This document shows positions 28,704-37,970 of a stretch of DNA of 64,000 bases, in pieces. Position numbers and translations under genes: made by a program. The stretch is from Taibaiella sp041660405 (lineage in GTDB: Bacteria > Bacteroidota > Bacteroidia > Chitinophagales > Chitinophagaceae). The first letter of the stretch is position 1. Every line of letters begins with the position of its first letter. Location of the stretch: positions 62,001-126,000 of the forward strand of contig JBAZWL010000006.1 in NCBI GenBank assembly GCA_041660405.1, written 5' to 3'. The notes beneath the pieces are model-generated. The model was not told the DNA's origin, made no database searches, and saw only the letters and a program-made list of their open reading frames with translations.

Positions 28704-31208
28704 ATGAATAAGTTAATACTCCTTATTGCCCTTACTATATCAGGATTTCAGGCCATAGCGCAGCAGGACTCTCTGGCCAATACACAACAATCTGTTCAAC
28801 CCATATCCGGTGGTATAAAAATATCAGGTACCGTTAAAGACTCTTCCTTAAATCAAGCATTGGAATTCAGTTCTGTTATGCTTGTTAAGAAAGGACAAAA
28901 GGCATCGGATGGTATTAATTCAGATAGCTCCGGCTATTTTGAATTTAAAAATGTACAACCCGGTGAATATGTTTTGAACGTGTATTATGTAGGATACAAT
29001 AAACTGGAACGCAATATTACAGTTGACCAATCCGGTAACGATATTGTGCTGGGTTTGGTGAATATGAATACCAGCGCCACTACACTTAAGGAAGTGCAGG
29101 TAGTAGATATAAAACAACTTATAGAACAGCGCCCTGATGGCATGGTTTATAATGCAGAAAAAGATCTGACCAATAAAGGTACAACTGCCGACCAGGTATT
29201 GAGAAAAGTACCCATGGTAACAGTAGACCTGGAAGGTAATGTACAAATGAGAGGCAGTGGCAATATCAGAGTATTGATAGATGGTAAACCTTCTACTATC
29301 ATTGCATCATCAGTGAAAGATGCATTGAAGCAAATACCTGCCGACAATATTAAATCTATAGAAGTGATAACCAGTCCTGGAGCTAAGTATGATGCTGAAG
29401 GCGCCGCCGGTGTAATCAATATCGTTACCAAAAAGAACCTGATGAAAGGTATCAGCGGATCGGTACATGGTGAGCTGAGTTATAACGCCCCGCAGGAATT
29501 TTTTACCGGTAATGGTGGCTTCAATCTTAACTACCGTAATAAAAACTTTGGCCTGGGTTTGAATGCAGGCATGAGTCATTGGCAAATGGTATTGGAAATG
29601 GATGCCAAAAGAACAGATCTGCCCAATACTGCAAAACAATCGGAACTGATCCAGAAAAGCATGTTTAAAGGTGGTGGTGATTTCTTTTGGAGCCAGCTTA
29701 CAGCTGATTATCAGATTGATTCCCTGCAGTCAATACAAGGGGGCATAAGCTACCGCCCGGGCAATTGGAAACAGGATGTGGATATGAGCAACAGCATAAG
29801 GCCAGAACCTCCGACCAGCCCAGATTTCAGAAGAACGACACATTCCGAAAATCCACGGGACAATGTAGGATTAAATGCTGCGTACTCTAAAAAATTCAAG
29901 AACAACCCAAAGCGGACATTGGATATTTTATCGCAATATTCTACTAACTCGGCTAACGCGACGTACGACCTTGCAAAAAATGACGTGGGTAGTGATGTTA
30001 TTAATTACAAAGAACAAAACGCCAATAAAAATCAGAACAATGAATTTACCATTCAGGGCGATTATGTGCAGCCTTTAAAAAATCCGAAACAAAAAATTGA
30101 GGCCGGATTAAAATTTATCAACCGCGATATCACCAGCGATTACCAATTGCAATATTGGGATGGCAGTAATGGCGACGGTTTGACTATAGACCCTGGAAGG
30201 ACCAACAAGCTTGACTATACACAGCAAGTAGCTGCCGTTTATGGACAGTTCACCACACCATTACTAAAAAGCCTGAGTATGATATTGGGTACCCGTTATG
30301 AGTTTACTAATATTAAGGGGCATCAAAATGAGGTTAGCAGCGCATTTAAATCTCAGTTCAATAGTATTTTACCCAACCTGAGTTTTATTTACAGCCTTAA
30401 AAACTATAGCAAATTAAAGTTGGCATATAACAAAAGAATAGAAAGGCCGTCTATCAATTATATAAACCCTTACATTAACTCTAGTGATCAATACAACCAG
30501 ACTCAAGGTAACCCATTATTAGTACCGGAAAATACACACAATGTTGAACTGACCTACAGTACCTTCTTTGGTAATACAAGCTTGAATCTTTCTACTTTTT
30601 ACAGGCATACCGGTAACGCTATTGAAAGTGTTACGAATGTAGTAAAAGATACCAGTCATACTACTTATCTAAACATTGCAAAGAACAATACACTAGGCGC
30701 AGATTTTTATGGCAGCACAAACCTGTTTGGCAGATGGATGATAAACCTGAATGGTAGTGCTTATTATAAGATGTTGAAAAGTGCAGCTTTAAATATGGAG
30801 AACAGCGGCGTGCAATATTCAGCAAGTATGTACACCAGCTTTAAATTATCTGATCGCTTTTCGCTCGCAGGGTTTGCTATGTATAATGGCAACCAGGTAC
30901 AACTTCAGGGATCACAAGATGGCTGGTATTATTACTTCTTAGGGGTACAGATGACGGTACTTAAAGGTAAGGGTACATTAAACCTTTCGGCAGAAAACTT
31001 CTTTACACCCGAAATACATATGACCACAAGGTACCAGTACCAGAATGCGGAATATGTAAATCAGACCACTTATTTTGGTAGAGGAGCGAAATTATCCTTT
31101 AGTCTGAATTTTGGTAAAATGAACTTTGTAAAGAAGAAGACAATCGAAAATAATGACTTAAAAAATGGTGGCGGTGGCCAGCAAAGCATAGGTGGCAATG
31201 GTGGTTAA
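28704..31208 (+). CDS. Outer-membrane beta-barrel family protein (TonB-receptor-like)
   Basis: An 834-aa protein with signal peptide MNKLILLIALTISGFQAIAQ. A CarboxypepD_reg-like domain spans about residues 40-120 (KISGTVKDSSLNQALEFSSV). A plug-like domain follows (about 130-245; VLRKVPMVTVDLEGNVQMRG, PGAKYDAEGAAGVINIVTKK), then a beta-barrel of about 570 residues. It belongs to the outer-membrane beta-barrel family related to SusC/TonB receptors. The substrate is unknown, and no SusD partner is adjacent. The C-terminus is a Gly/Asn-rich tail rather than a typical barrel-ending Phe. Confidence 0.88.
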   Translation: MNKLILLIALTISGFQAIAQQDSLANTQQSVQPISGGIKISGTVKDSSLNQALEFSSVMLVKKGQKASDGINSDSSGYFEFKNVQPGEYVLNVYYVGYNKLERNITVDQSGNDIVLGLVNMNTSATTLKEVQVVDIKQLIEQRPDGMVYNAEKDLTNKGTTADQVLRKVPMVTVDLEGNVQMRGSGNIRVLIDGKPSTIIASSVKDALKQIPADNIKSIEVITSPGAKYDAEGAAGVINIVTKKNLMKGISGSVHGELSYNAPQEFFTGNGGFNLNYRNKNFGLGLNAGMSHWQMVLEMDAKRTDLPNTAKQSELIQKSMFKGGGDFFWSQLTADYQIDSLQSIQGGISYRPGNWKQDVDMSNSIRPEPPTSPDFRRTTHSENPRDNVGLNAAYSKKFKNNPKRTLDILSQYSTNSANATYDLAKNDVGSDVINYKEQNANKNQNNEFTIQGDYVQPLKNPKQKIEAGLKFINRDITSDYQLQYWDGSNGDGLTIDPGRTNKLDYTQQVAAVYGQFTTPLLKSLSMILGTRYEFTNIKGHQNEVSSAFKSQFNSILPNLSFIYSLKNYSKLKLAYNKRIERPSINYINPYINSSDQYNQTQGNPLLVPENTHNVELTYSTFFGNTSLNLSTFYRHTGNAIESVTNVVKDTSHTTYLNIAKNNTLGADFYGSTNLFGRWMINLNGSAYYKMLKSAALNMENSGVQYSASMYTSFKLSDRFSLAGFAMYNGNQVQLQGSQDGWYYYFLGVQMTVLKGKGTLNLSAENFFTPEIHMTTRYQYQNAEYVNQTTYFGRGAKLSFSLNFGKMNFVKKKTIENNDLKNGGGGQQSIGGNGG

Positions 31209-31232
31209 TAGATAGGATACAGACCAACAGCA

Positions 31233-31271
31233 AATGGCCGGAACGTAAGTTCCGGCCATTTTATTTTTTAG
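31233..31271 (+). terminator. Terminator after outer-membrane barrel gene
   Basis: A 12-bp stem (AATGGCCGGAAC / GTTCCGGCCATT, loop GTAA) is followed by TTATTTTTT. Confidence 0.9.
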
Positions 31272-31282
31272 ATTGTGTTGAG

Positions 31283-31729
31283 TTATCTTGTTGCCAGATT
31301 TACTCCTATTAATACAAAGGCCAACAGGTAAACAACGATCAATATAATTAACATGATACCGAAAAAGCGATACATATTTTTTTGATGACGGAAACCATCG
31401 TTAATTAATTCCTGGTTTCCGGTGTTAATTCCTTTTTTTGTACAGGAAGAAAATTTGAACAATGCATAAGCGGGATATAAATAGATCAGTGCAACAAAAA
31501 GATAAGCTATCCCCATTCCCAGGCCCATCCCTGCACCGGCGAGCCCTGGCGAAAAAGTAGATAAAAGCGATCCTGATCCCATCATGGCCAATGCAACCAC
31601 AATTAAAAGGCCAGTAAAAATAAAGCCCATAATGGCTAAGAACTTTGTCCAGCGGGTGGTTTCCAGTAAATGGGCTTTTGCTGTTTCATCAAGCCCGTGT
31701 TCAAAAATATTTGATTCGTTTTGTTCCAT
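31283..31729 (-). CDS. DUF5362 family membrane protein
   Basis: A 148-aa protein with three to four transmembrane helices, one of them Gly-rich (GLAGAGMGLGMGIAYLFVAL). The C-terminal block NDGFRHQKNMYRFFGI is typical of DUF5362. Function is unknown. It lies 46 nt downstream of the ketosynthase gene in the same direction, but nothing links the two functionally. Confidence 0.75.
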   Translation of the reverse strand: MEQNESNIFEHGLDETAKAHLLETTRWTKFLAIMGFIFTGLLIVVALAMMGSGSLLSTFSPGLAGAGMGLGMGIAYLFVALIYLYPAYALFKFSSCTKKGINTGNQELINDGFRHQKNMYRFFGIMLIILIVVYLLAFVLIGVNLATR

Positions 31730-31774
31730 GTAGTGTTGTTTATGAGGTGAATTTATACCGTAAAATAAGAAAAT

Positions 31775-32962
31775 CTAAACTTTTGAAATAACCAGCGAAG
31801 AACAATTTCCACCAAAGCCAAAAGAATTGGACAATACGTGATCGATCTTCATTGCTTTTATTGCTGTAACCGGTTTCCAGTTGAGGTTTTCTATAGGAGT
31901 TTCCAAGCGAAGGTGGGGGAGGCATATTTGCTCTTTAATACTTAACAGGGAAAATACTGCTTCAACAGAACCTGCAGCTCCCAAAGTGTGTCCGGTAAAG
32001 GCTTTCGTAGAACTGGCGGCAGGTACTGCATTTCCAAAAATTGCCTGTACTGCAGCACCTTCCGAATCATCATTATTCTGTGTGCCTGTACCATGCAGAT
32101 TTATATAATCTATTTGCGAAGGTAGAACGCCTGCTTGTTGCATAGCCTGGTTCATAGCCAGCTGGTTACCTTTACCTTCAGGTGAAGAGGCAGTTTGATG
32201 ATGAGCATCGTTGGCGTTGGCATAGCCAGATACACAGGCTATTGGTTTTACTTCCAGTTGTGCCATAGCCAGTTCATTTGCCAGTACCAGGTAAGCGGCG
32301 CCCTCACCAAGGTTAAGCCCCTTGCGGTTTTGGTCAAATGGTCTGCACAATTCTTTATCCAATATCATCAGGGAGTTGAACCCATTTAGCGTAAAGCGGG
32401 ACAAGCTATCTGCACCTCCGGCTATTACAATATCGTATCGTCCTTTTGCAATTAATTTAGCACCCATCATAATACTATTGGCCGAGGAAGAGCAAGCGGT
32501 ACTGATAGTGGTATTCCAACAATCAAGGCCAAGAGCCTTTGTAGTAAGTTCTGTTATGGCACCACATTCATGATAACGTACATCATCATTCGCCCCTGTA
32601 GTTTTATCATCTTTAAAAGACGCATAGAAATGCTCGGTAAGATCCATACCACCAACCGTATTGGCCGATATAAAGGCTATGCGCAGGCCTTTAGCTTTTG
32701 CTGCTAGTGGCAACCATGCTTCCTTTGCTGCCATGATGCTAAGCAAGGCTGTACGTGGCAGCGAGGCCGAAACACCTATGCGCTGTGCAAGTGTTTCATT
32801 ACTGAATTTTATTTCGCCTACAGGAAAAGTATGATGGGTTTCCAGGTATTCCGGTGCCGAGATTCCGGCCCTGCCTGCTGTAAAAGACGCCAGGTGCTCC
32901 TCCACATTGTTACCAATACTGGTTACTATACCACAGCCAGCTATATATGCTTTTGACATCAT
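31775..32962 (-). CDS. Beta-ketoacyl-ACP synthase (FabF-like)
   Basis: A 395-aa complete ketosynthase. The catalytic cysteine is C157 (ISTACSSSANS), and the two histidines lie in NLHGTGTQNND and AFTGHTLGAAGS. It condenses malonyl-ACP with an acyl-ACP. The sequence is closer to ketosynthases of aryl-polyene/flexirubin-type clusters than to housekeeping FabF, because of its low length and its neighbour. The gene directly upstream (5-nt gap) is a chain-length-factor-like half-ketosynthase. No other polyene genes are in the window. Confidence 0.88.
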   Translation of the reverse strand: MMSKAYIAGCGIVTSIGNNVEEHLASFTAGRAGISAPEYLETHHTFPVGEIKFSNETLAQRIGVSASLPRTALLSIMAAKEAWLPLAAKAKGLRIAFISANTVGGMDLTEHFYASFKDDKTTGANDDVRYHECGAITELTTKALGLDCWNTTISTACSSSANSIMMGAKLIAKGRYDIVIAGGADSLSRFTLNGFNSLMILDKELCRPFDQNRKGLNLGEGAAYLVLANELAMAQLEVKPIACVSGYANANDAHHQTASSPEGKGNQLAMNQAMQQAGVLPSQIDYINLHGTGTQNNDDSEGAAVQAIFGNAVPAASSTKAFTGHTLGAAGSVEAVFSLLSIKEQICLPHLRLETPIENLNWKPVTAIKAMKIDHVLSNSFGFGGNCSSLVISKV

Positions 32963-32967
32963 GAGTT

Positions 32968-33564
32968 TTAAATACCGGAGTTGAAAATCTGTTTAAGATT
33001 AGATGCATTGAAGGGTAGGGCTGAAGGAACTTTACTTACCCAAAGCAGCGTTGCTTTCACGTTGTGTTCTGTAGCCTCTGCATAGCCGCAAAGGCAAGCT
33101 TCTGTATTTCTGTTGTTCAATAGATCATAAATATAAAAGTCAAACCAATCTGCATCCGCATCTTCTGCTATGGTGCACATCTGCTCGCCTTTAAATCCAT
33201 TGCGGATGCATATTTCGCCCAACATAATATTGGGTAAGGTATATACAAACAATGCCGGACTGGCATGCGTCCGGCGGCTTTCATCAAATTTTTTATCTAC
33301 ATCCAGGCAACCCGAAGTAGTACTGATTATAGTCGCAATATGATCTTTGCTTTCAGTTACTGTTTCCGGAATAACCAATTCTGATGCAAGAAAAGCTATA
33401 CGGCTCAACAGATCCATTTTGAAAAATTTAGGATAGCTGATGCCCATTTGTTTGTAAATATTTAGAGCAATCTCATGTGGATCCTGTTCGCCTGCATGAT
33501 ATAGCGATGCGCCATTACGCTTTACGTTATCGCCATTCCACTGTATGTATTGATGAATATACAA
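32968..33564 (-). CDS. Ketosynthase-like (chain-length-factor-type) protein
   Basis: A 198-aa protein equivalent to only the N-terminal thiolase half. ATIISTTSGCLDVDKKFDE stands where the ketosynthase active-site region would be, and YTLPNIMLGEICIRNGFKGEQ resembles the dimer-helix region. Such short partners accompany a full ketosynthase in Bacteroidota pigment and aryl-polyene loci. It probably forms a heterodimer with the product of the next gene; this is inferred from adjacency. Confidence 0.75.
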   Translation of the reverse strand: MYIHQYIQWNGDNVKRNGASLYHAGEQDPHEIALNIYKQMGISYPKFFKMDLLSRIAFLASELVIPETVTESKDHIATIISTTSGCLDVDKKFDESRRTHASPALFVYTLPNIMLGEICIRNGFKGEQMCTIAEDADADWFDFYIYDLLNNRNTEACLCGYAEATEHNVKATLLWVSKVPSALPFNASNLKQIFNSGI

Positions 33565-33681
33565 AATGTCCGGATCTGTTTATCGGGTTAAAATACTTTT
33601 GTTGGCAAAATAAAGGAAAGCATAGCATTTCCTGCATTTTTTTATTACAAATATGCCATGCATTTCTATATGCAAATACAA

Positions 33682-33689
33682 TATTTTTG
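33682..33689 (+). promoter_or_regulatory. -7 element of the L,D-transpeptidase gene
   Basis: TATTTTTG, 24 nt before the ATG at 33714. It lies inside the longer ORF and supports the shorter lipoprotein start. Confidence 0.5.
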
Positions 33690-33713
33690 TATGGCAAGTA
33701 CGTTATATCTACC

Positions 33714-34361
33714 ATGAAATTCCTTTATCAGATCTTTAGCTGTTTTTGTATTCTCTTATATGGTTGTACTTCTGCAGCCGGAGACTCCATATTTTCTTCA
33801 TCAAATGAGCAAGAGATTGAACATAAGTCTATAAATTTTGAAAAACTCAAAAAAAGTGCAGATGAAGCCCATGCTTTTTGCCTTCGTAACAAGATGAATA
33901 CGGATATCTGCCTGTTGGCGGACATGAGTGTGCATTCCGGTAAGAAAAGGTTTGTGGTCTGGGACTTCAATAAGGATACTGTAATAACAGCTGGTTTGGT
34001 TAGCCATGGTTGCAGCGATTATTCCTGGGGTAAAGATCATTCAAAAAATAGTCCTGTATTTAGTAACAAGCAGGATAGCCATTGTTCTTCTTTAGGTAAA
34101 TATAAAATAGGGGAAAGAGGATATAGCCAGTGGGGGATACATGTAAAATACCTGATGCACGGATTAGAGGTTACAAATAATAATGCTTTATCCAGAAAGG
34201 TTGTATTACACGGTTGGGATGCAATTGAAGATCATGAAGTTTATCCGGATGGGACGCCTGAAGGCTGGGGCTGCCCGGCTGTTTCGAACAAATTTATGAC
34301 TACCCTTGACCATGTTTTAAAAGATAGAAGAAAGCCCGTATTGCTTTGGGCTTTTGAATAA
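33714..34361 (+). CDS. L,D-transpeptidase-type lipoprotein (YkuD_2 family)
   Basis: A 215-aa protein. The start at 33714 gives a lipoprotein signal (CILLYGC, C18). The catalytic domain ends with VVLHGWDA (H166) and GWGCPAVSN (C187), the H...(G)xGCPAVS motif of the murein L,D-transpeptidase family related to YkuD. These enzymes make 3-3 peptidoglycan cross-links or cut them; which one applies here is unknown. An upstream in-frame start at 33477 would overlap the divergent ketosynthase-like gene and lacks a signal, so it was not used. Confidence 0.85.
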   Translation: MKFLYQIFSCFCILLYGCTSAAGDSIFSSSNEQEIEHKSINFEKLKKSADEAHAFCLRNKMNTDICLLADMSVHSGKKRFVVWDFNKDTVITAGLVSHGCSDYSWGKDHSKNSPVFSNKQDSHCSSLGKYKIGERGYSQWGIHVKYLMHGLEVTNNNALSRKVVLHGWDAIEDHEVYPDGTPEGWGCPAVSNKFMTTLDHVLKDRRKPVLLWAFE

Positions 34362-34366
34362 AATAT

Positions 34367-34475
34367 GGTAGAGACGTGCAATTGCGCGTCTTAAAACGAT
34401 TTATGTGTCTTAAATGATTGTGCATCTCATAACGAATGTGCCGGGCTTTAAGACGCACAATTGTGCGTCTCTACC
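34367..34475. repeat. 109-bp GACGC-family element with inverted ends
   Basis: GGTAGAGACGTGCAATTGCG... at 34367 is inverted, with a few changes, at the end in 34475 (CGTCTCTACC). Each end is itself a palindrome around CAATTG. It lies between convergent genes and may terminate both. Confidence 0.85.
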
Positions 34476-34478
34476 GTG

Positions 34479-35399
34479 TTAGAACATTATAGCAACATGT
34501 ATCATCATTTTATTGTGGGCACGTACTACTCCTTCGGCAAGATTTTGTGACAATGGTGGCTGCCAATTGCCACCCATTGCCAGTTTACGATAGTTCAGCT
34601 CTGCTCCTATAGTGCCAAATAATACATAGCCCCCTGAATTAAATACCTTGTATTCCTGGTCCAGATCTGTGGCCGATCTTTCATAACCGGTACCAATATT
34701 AGGAGAAATAGTCAGCACCTTTTTAACGTTGAATTTATAGTATAACTGTACGTTGGTGCTTAATTTGTTTCCATAGTTGTAGCCATATTTGTTTGTAGTG
34801 TTCACCTTATAACTGGCAGATACATTAAGGCCTGCATCTTGCAATCGCACATCGTACATAGCTGTTGCCAGAAAGTCAAAACTTCCGGTGCCCAACTGAA
34901 ATAGATTGGCGCTTTGGCCAGATGTTTCTTTATCAGCCGGTTCATATTTCCCGGTAGGTAACTTTACTCCGGCACCTATCCAAAGATCCTGAACCAGTAA
35001 GCGTTCAACCATAGTATTTTTTGTATTCAGTACATGATACATCGTCTGAATCCCGGCATCACCTAGGCCTGTTTTAGAGGCATCTTCTTCCTGGCTTGTT
35101 TTGCTATTAAAGCTTAGCGGTACATAGGCCATTACCCGCCATCTTTTTCCAAAATTCCATCCACCCCATATTTCAACCGTTTGGTAGCGCTCATTGGTAG
35201 TAAGATAAGTACTGGTACCTCCGGGACCTACATGCGTTTGTACTGCATTATAACGATAGCGCAATCCTATTATCCTTGTATTAAAGTCAGGTAGAATGCC
35301 CAGGTAAGCACTGCCTGCTCCGCAACCACATATGTCGCAGGCGCTTGCAATAGAAGCCATGCCCAATACAAACGCGATGATCATTGATATCTTTTTCAT
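34479..35399 (-). CDS. Outer-membrane beta-barrel protein with CDICGCG motif
   Basis: A 306-aa protein with a signal peptide followed at once by ACDICGCGAGSAYLGI, a Cys-rich N-terminus of the mature protein. The rest is beta-strand-rich and ends in Phe, as outer-membrane barrels do. Its start codon overlaps the stop of the MbnH-like gene by 4 nt, so the two are translationally coupled. The paired cysteines suggest metal or haem handling; this is inferred. Such proteins are annotated only as transporter or hypothetical. Confidence 0.75.
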   Translation of the reverse strand: MKKISMIIAFVLGMASIASACDICGCGAGSAYLGILPDFNTRIIGLRYRYNAVQTHVGPGGTSTYLTTNERYQTVEIWGGWNFGKRWRVMAYVPLSFNSKTSQEEDASKTGLGDAGIQTMYHVLNTKNTMVERLLVQDLWIGAGVKLPTGKYEPADKETSGQSANLFQLGTGSFDFLATAMYDVRLQDAGLNVSASYKVNTTNKYGYNYGNKLSTNVQLYYKFNVKKVLTISPNIGTGYERSATDLDQEYKVFNSGGYVLFGTIGAELNYRKLAMGGNWQPPLSQNLAEGVVRAHNKMMIHVAIMF

Positions 35400-36442
35400 T
35401 GTTCTGAAAACATTTTATCGGTTACAAATTGTTTGTCGTTAAGGGTATTTAAAAAGGTCAGCAGGCTTGCTTTTTCATCTTGTGTTAAGGGTATGCCAGG
35501 TGTGCCGTTTTGTAGTAGCAAAGGATCGAGGTTGGCTGTAAGTTGTGTGTGGGCCGCATATTGATCCAGTACTGCATCTAAAGTATAAAACCTGCCATCG
35601 TGCATATACGGTGCAGTGTATTGCAGATTACGTAGACTGGGCACTTTAAATTTGTATTTATCTGTTTCCTGCAACGTGATGTCGTACCGACCCATGTCTC
35701 CGTTAAAGCCAATACCAATACCATTGTCACGAAAGGAATGATCGGTAAACAAAGGCTCTGTATGACAAGTGGAACATTTTTGTTTGAAAATATGGTAACC
35801 TTCCTCTTCTTTAGCAGTAAACGTTATACCTGTATGTCGTATCACACTATCATATTTGGAATGGCTGCTGATACACAGCACCATGAATTGAGACAATGCC
35901 TGTAACACATGCGCAGAGGTAATTTCACTGCTTCCAAACGCTTTTTGAAACAAGCCAGGATAGTCCGGGTGTGCCTGCAGTTTTGCAATTATGTTTCCCA
36001 GCGTTTCATCCATTTCTTCATGAGCAGTAATGGGTGCTATAGGTTGCAGATCAAGGTCAAATATGCCGCCATCCCACATATAAGCAGGGCTCCAGGCCAG
36101 GTTCATTATAGGAGGAGAATTGCGTTTACCCAGCCGGTCATCAATACCATGGCTCACATCATGGCCATGATGGGTGAACGCTGCCGATTGTATATGACAA
36201 CTACCACAACTTATAGTATTGTTACGACTGAAGCGTGGCTCATAAAAGAGCTTGCGACCCAGTTCAAATCCTGCTTGTGTTACCGGGTTGGTTTCAAAAT
36301 GATAAACAGGTGCAGGAAAGTTTTCCGGGGTTTCGAATCCCGGAAAAACAGTTTTTAATTCCTCTTTTATTTCTTTGTGGCATGCGGCGAGTAGTAACAT
36401 CATAAAGAATGATGTTACTACTGTTAAGTGTTTCCGGTTCAT
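35396..36442 (-). CDS. Di-haem cytochrome c peroxidase / MauG family, MbnH-like
   Basis: A 348-aa lipoprotein (lipobox LLAAC, C21) with two haem c sites: CGSCH (79-83) and CSTCH (223-227). YTAPYMHDGRFYTLDAVLDQY is the family block near the C-terminus. MauG-type enzymes oxidise protein side chains. MbnH converts a tryptophan of its partner MbnP to kynurenine. The mbnP homologue lies directly upstream (5-nt gap), which makes MbnH the best assignment over a peroxidase. Confidence 0.85.
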   Translation of the reverse strand: MNRKHLTVVTSFFMMLLLAACHKEIKEELKTVFPGFETPENFPAPVYHFETNPVTQAGFELGRKLFYEPRFSRNNTISCGSCHIQSAAFTHHGHDVSHGIDDRLGKRNSPPIMNLAWSPAYMWDGGIFDLDLQPIAPITAHEEMDETLGNIIAKLQAHPDYPGLFQKAFGSSEITSAHVLQALSQFMVLCISSHSKYDSVIRHTGITFTAKEEEGYHIFKQKCSTCHTEPLFTDHSFRDNGIGIGFNGDMGRYDITLQETDKYKFKVPSLRNLQYTAPYMHDGRFYTLDAVLDQYAAHTQLTANLDPLLLQNGTPGIPLTQDEKASLLTFLNTLNDKQFVTDKMFSEQ

Positions 36443-36447
36443 GATCT

Positions 36448-37266
36448 TTAATTTTCAGTGTGATCATGACGGAACATCTGCGCATAGTTGTTGGCAATTT
36501 CGGCACTAAAGTCACCAAGCATTACCGTAGGATATGCAGCTATACTCACTGTAGTACTACCGCTTAACACTTTATCTATATCCACCATCAGGTGAATGTT
36601 GCTCGTTTTTCCTTTGCGCACCTGTGCTGTGCCTCTTTCGCTTAAGTCGAGTGTGATGGTTCTGATATTATTTAAGGTAGGCGCACTGTAGCCACCAAAG
36701 CCACCTATGTGATAGCGGAATTTATGTTGACCACTTCCATCTACAGGAGCCGCGCTGGAAAGGCCTTCCATTTTGAAAAAGATATAACCGCTATTCCAGC
36801 CCCAGTACATGCCATCGTCCATGCCACCAGTAGGGTCCAGTACGCCAGTACGTTTGCCGATGTCCATAGTACTGCGCAGACTATCTACCCCTACGGTAAA
36901 GGTTAAGGAAGTATAATCTCCTTCAGGTACATTTACCAGGGCTTCGGAAAAATCTTCATCACCTTCCTTGATCAGGAAGTAGCTGTTGTCTTGAGGTACA
37001 GTGTAATTTGTACCATCGGCTTTGCTCAATTTTATATTGCTTATAAAGTATTGCAATAAAGTAATAGAATAGGCTTCACCGGCAGCATTGGTGTACGAAC
37101 CATTGTTCAGGTGCAGGTTTTGGCCACCTATAATGTCGTCAAATTCAATAGAAAGTGGTGCGAGATTTTTATCGTCATACGTAGGTTCGGTCTTTTCTTT
37201 TTTACAGGAAGAAAATGCAAAAATGGTAAGGGTAGCAAGAATGGAAAGTTTATGAATGAGTTGCAT
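36448..37266 (-). CDS. MbnP family copper-binding lipoprotein
   Basis: A 272-aa lipoprotein (FAFSSC, C21). LSIEFDDIIGGQNLHLNNG, ITLLQYFISNIKLSKADG, DDGMYWGWNSGYIFFKMEG and KFRYHIGGFGG are the MbnP family blocks. MbnP proteins bind copper after their partner MbnH oxidises a tryptophan; W170 or W172 in YWGWNSGY is the visible candidate. The start at 37266 was chosen because it gives the lipobox; the upstream in-frame start at 37305 adds 13 residues in front of the signal. An inverted repeat lies 45 nt upstream. Confidence 0.87.
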   Translation of the reverse strand: MQLIHKLSILATLTIFAFSSCKKEKTEPTYDDKNLAPLSIEFDDIIGGQNLHLNNGSYTNAAGEAYSITLLQYFISNIKLSKADGTNYTVPQDNSYFLIKEGDEDFSEALVNVPEGDYTSLTFTVGVDSLRSTMDIGKRTGVLDPTGGMDDGMYWGWNSGYIFFKMEGLSSAAPVDGSGQHKFRYHIGGFGGYSAPTLNNIRTITLDLSERGTAQVRKGKTSNIHLMVDIDKVLSGSTTVSIAAYPTVMLGDFSAEIANNYAQMFRHDHTEN

Positions 37267-37310
37267 GGAGCAAATTTTTTTGATTGAAAAATAGATGTAT
37301 GGCAAAGCCT

Positions 37311-37335
37311 GCTTATCCGATTTAATCGGATAAGC
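37311..37335. promoter_or_regulatory. 25-nt palindrome upstream of the mbnP-like gene
   Basis: GCTTATCCGATT, T, then the exact reverse complement. It is 45 nt before the MbnP start with no T-run after it, so it fits an operator better than a terminator. Confidence 0.5.
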
Positions 37336-37526
37336 TTATAAAGGTTGCTTTTATTCTTTTTTAAAAGAACAAAAGCGCTGGTTGCATGTATCAATGGCTG
37401 GCGGCGGAACGCAAGCATATCATTATCTATCATGAAATATCAAGAGATAACTATAGTGCACAGCAACACAGCAGCAATACGATTAAAACAAATAACCGGA
37501 AAAACCTTAATAGAAAATAGATAGAA

Positions 37527-37907
37527 CTACGCCACAGCGCTGGGCGGATGGAAAAAGGAGCGGGACCTGTCCACTACAGTTCCAATAGAATGAGGAAAGA
37601 TATCCTTGCGGATTACAAGCGCTATAAATTCAGGATGAATACTTACAAAATGATTTTCATTGATCATGGTTACTTCAGAAGGTAAGCTGTTCTTCAACGG
37701 ATCTTTCTGGTCGCGTTCTTCTTCAGCTTTCATCTTCTTGGCCATCTGACATTTACCATCACAATGTAACTGTGGCCTGGCCTTGTTTACACAATATCTT
37801 TCGTAAGCCTGTTTATTGGTAAAATAACTCAATAGAATAATTCCTTTGCTCATGGATTGAGTAAGGATAGCAAGAATGAGTATTATGATTACCGGAATCC
37901 TGGACAT
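37527..37907 (-). CDS. Small membrane protein with conserved-looking Cys motif
   Basis: A 126-aa protein with one N-terminal helix (IPVIIILILAILTQSMSKGIIL) and then YCVNKARPQLHCDGKCQMAKKM, giving C39, C49 and C53. I recall similar C-x9-C-x3-C proteins beside copper genes in Bacteroidota but do not know a function. The start at 37907 was chosen because a promoter overlaps the TTG start at 37940. The three cysteines and the MbnP/MbnH neighbours suggest metal binding. Confidence 0.7.
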   Translation of the reverse strand: MSRIPVIIILILAILTQSMSKGIILLSYFTNKQAYERYCVNKARPQLHCDGKCQMAKKMKAEEERDQKDPLKNSLPSEVTMINENHFVSIHPEFIALVIRKDIFPHSIGTVVDRSRSFFHPPSAVA

Positions 37908-37937
37908 GATGGTTGCAAGCAGGAATAATGATTTGCG

Positions 37938-37970
37938 CAAAGATAGTACACAAACCTATTTGGTGGTCAA
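37938..37970 (-). promoter_or_regulatory. Promoter for the small Cys-motif protein
   Basis: On the minus strand TTG (37970-37968), 22-nt spacer, then TATCTTTG (37945-37938) followed by C. The -33 element lies inside the end of the upstream thioredoxin-like gene. Confidence 0.55.

Noticed and set aside
33477..33713. Upstream extension of the L,D-transpeptidase
   Set aside because: It overlaps the divergent ketosynthase-like gene and a -7 element, and the lipoprotein signal starts at 33714.
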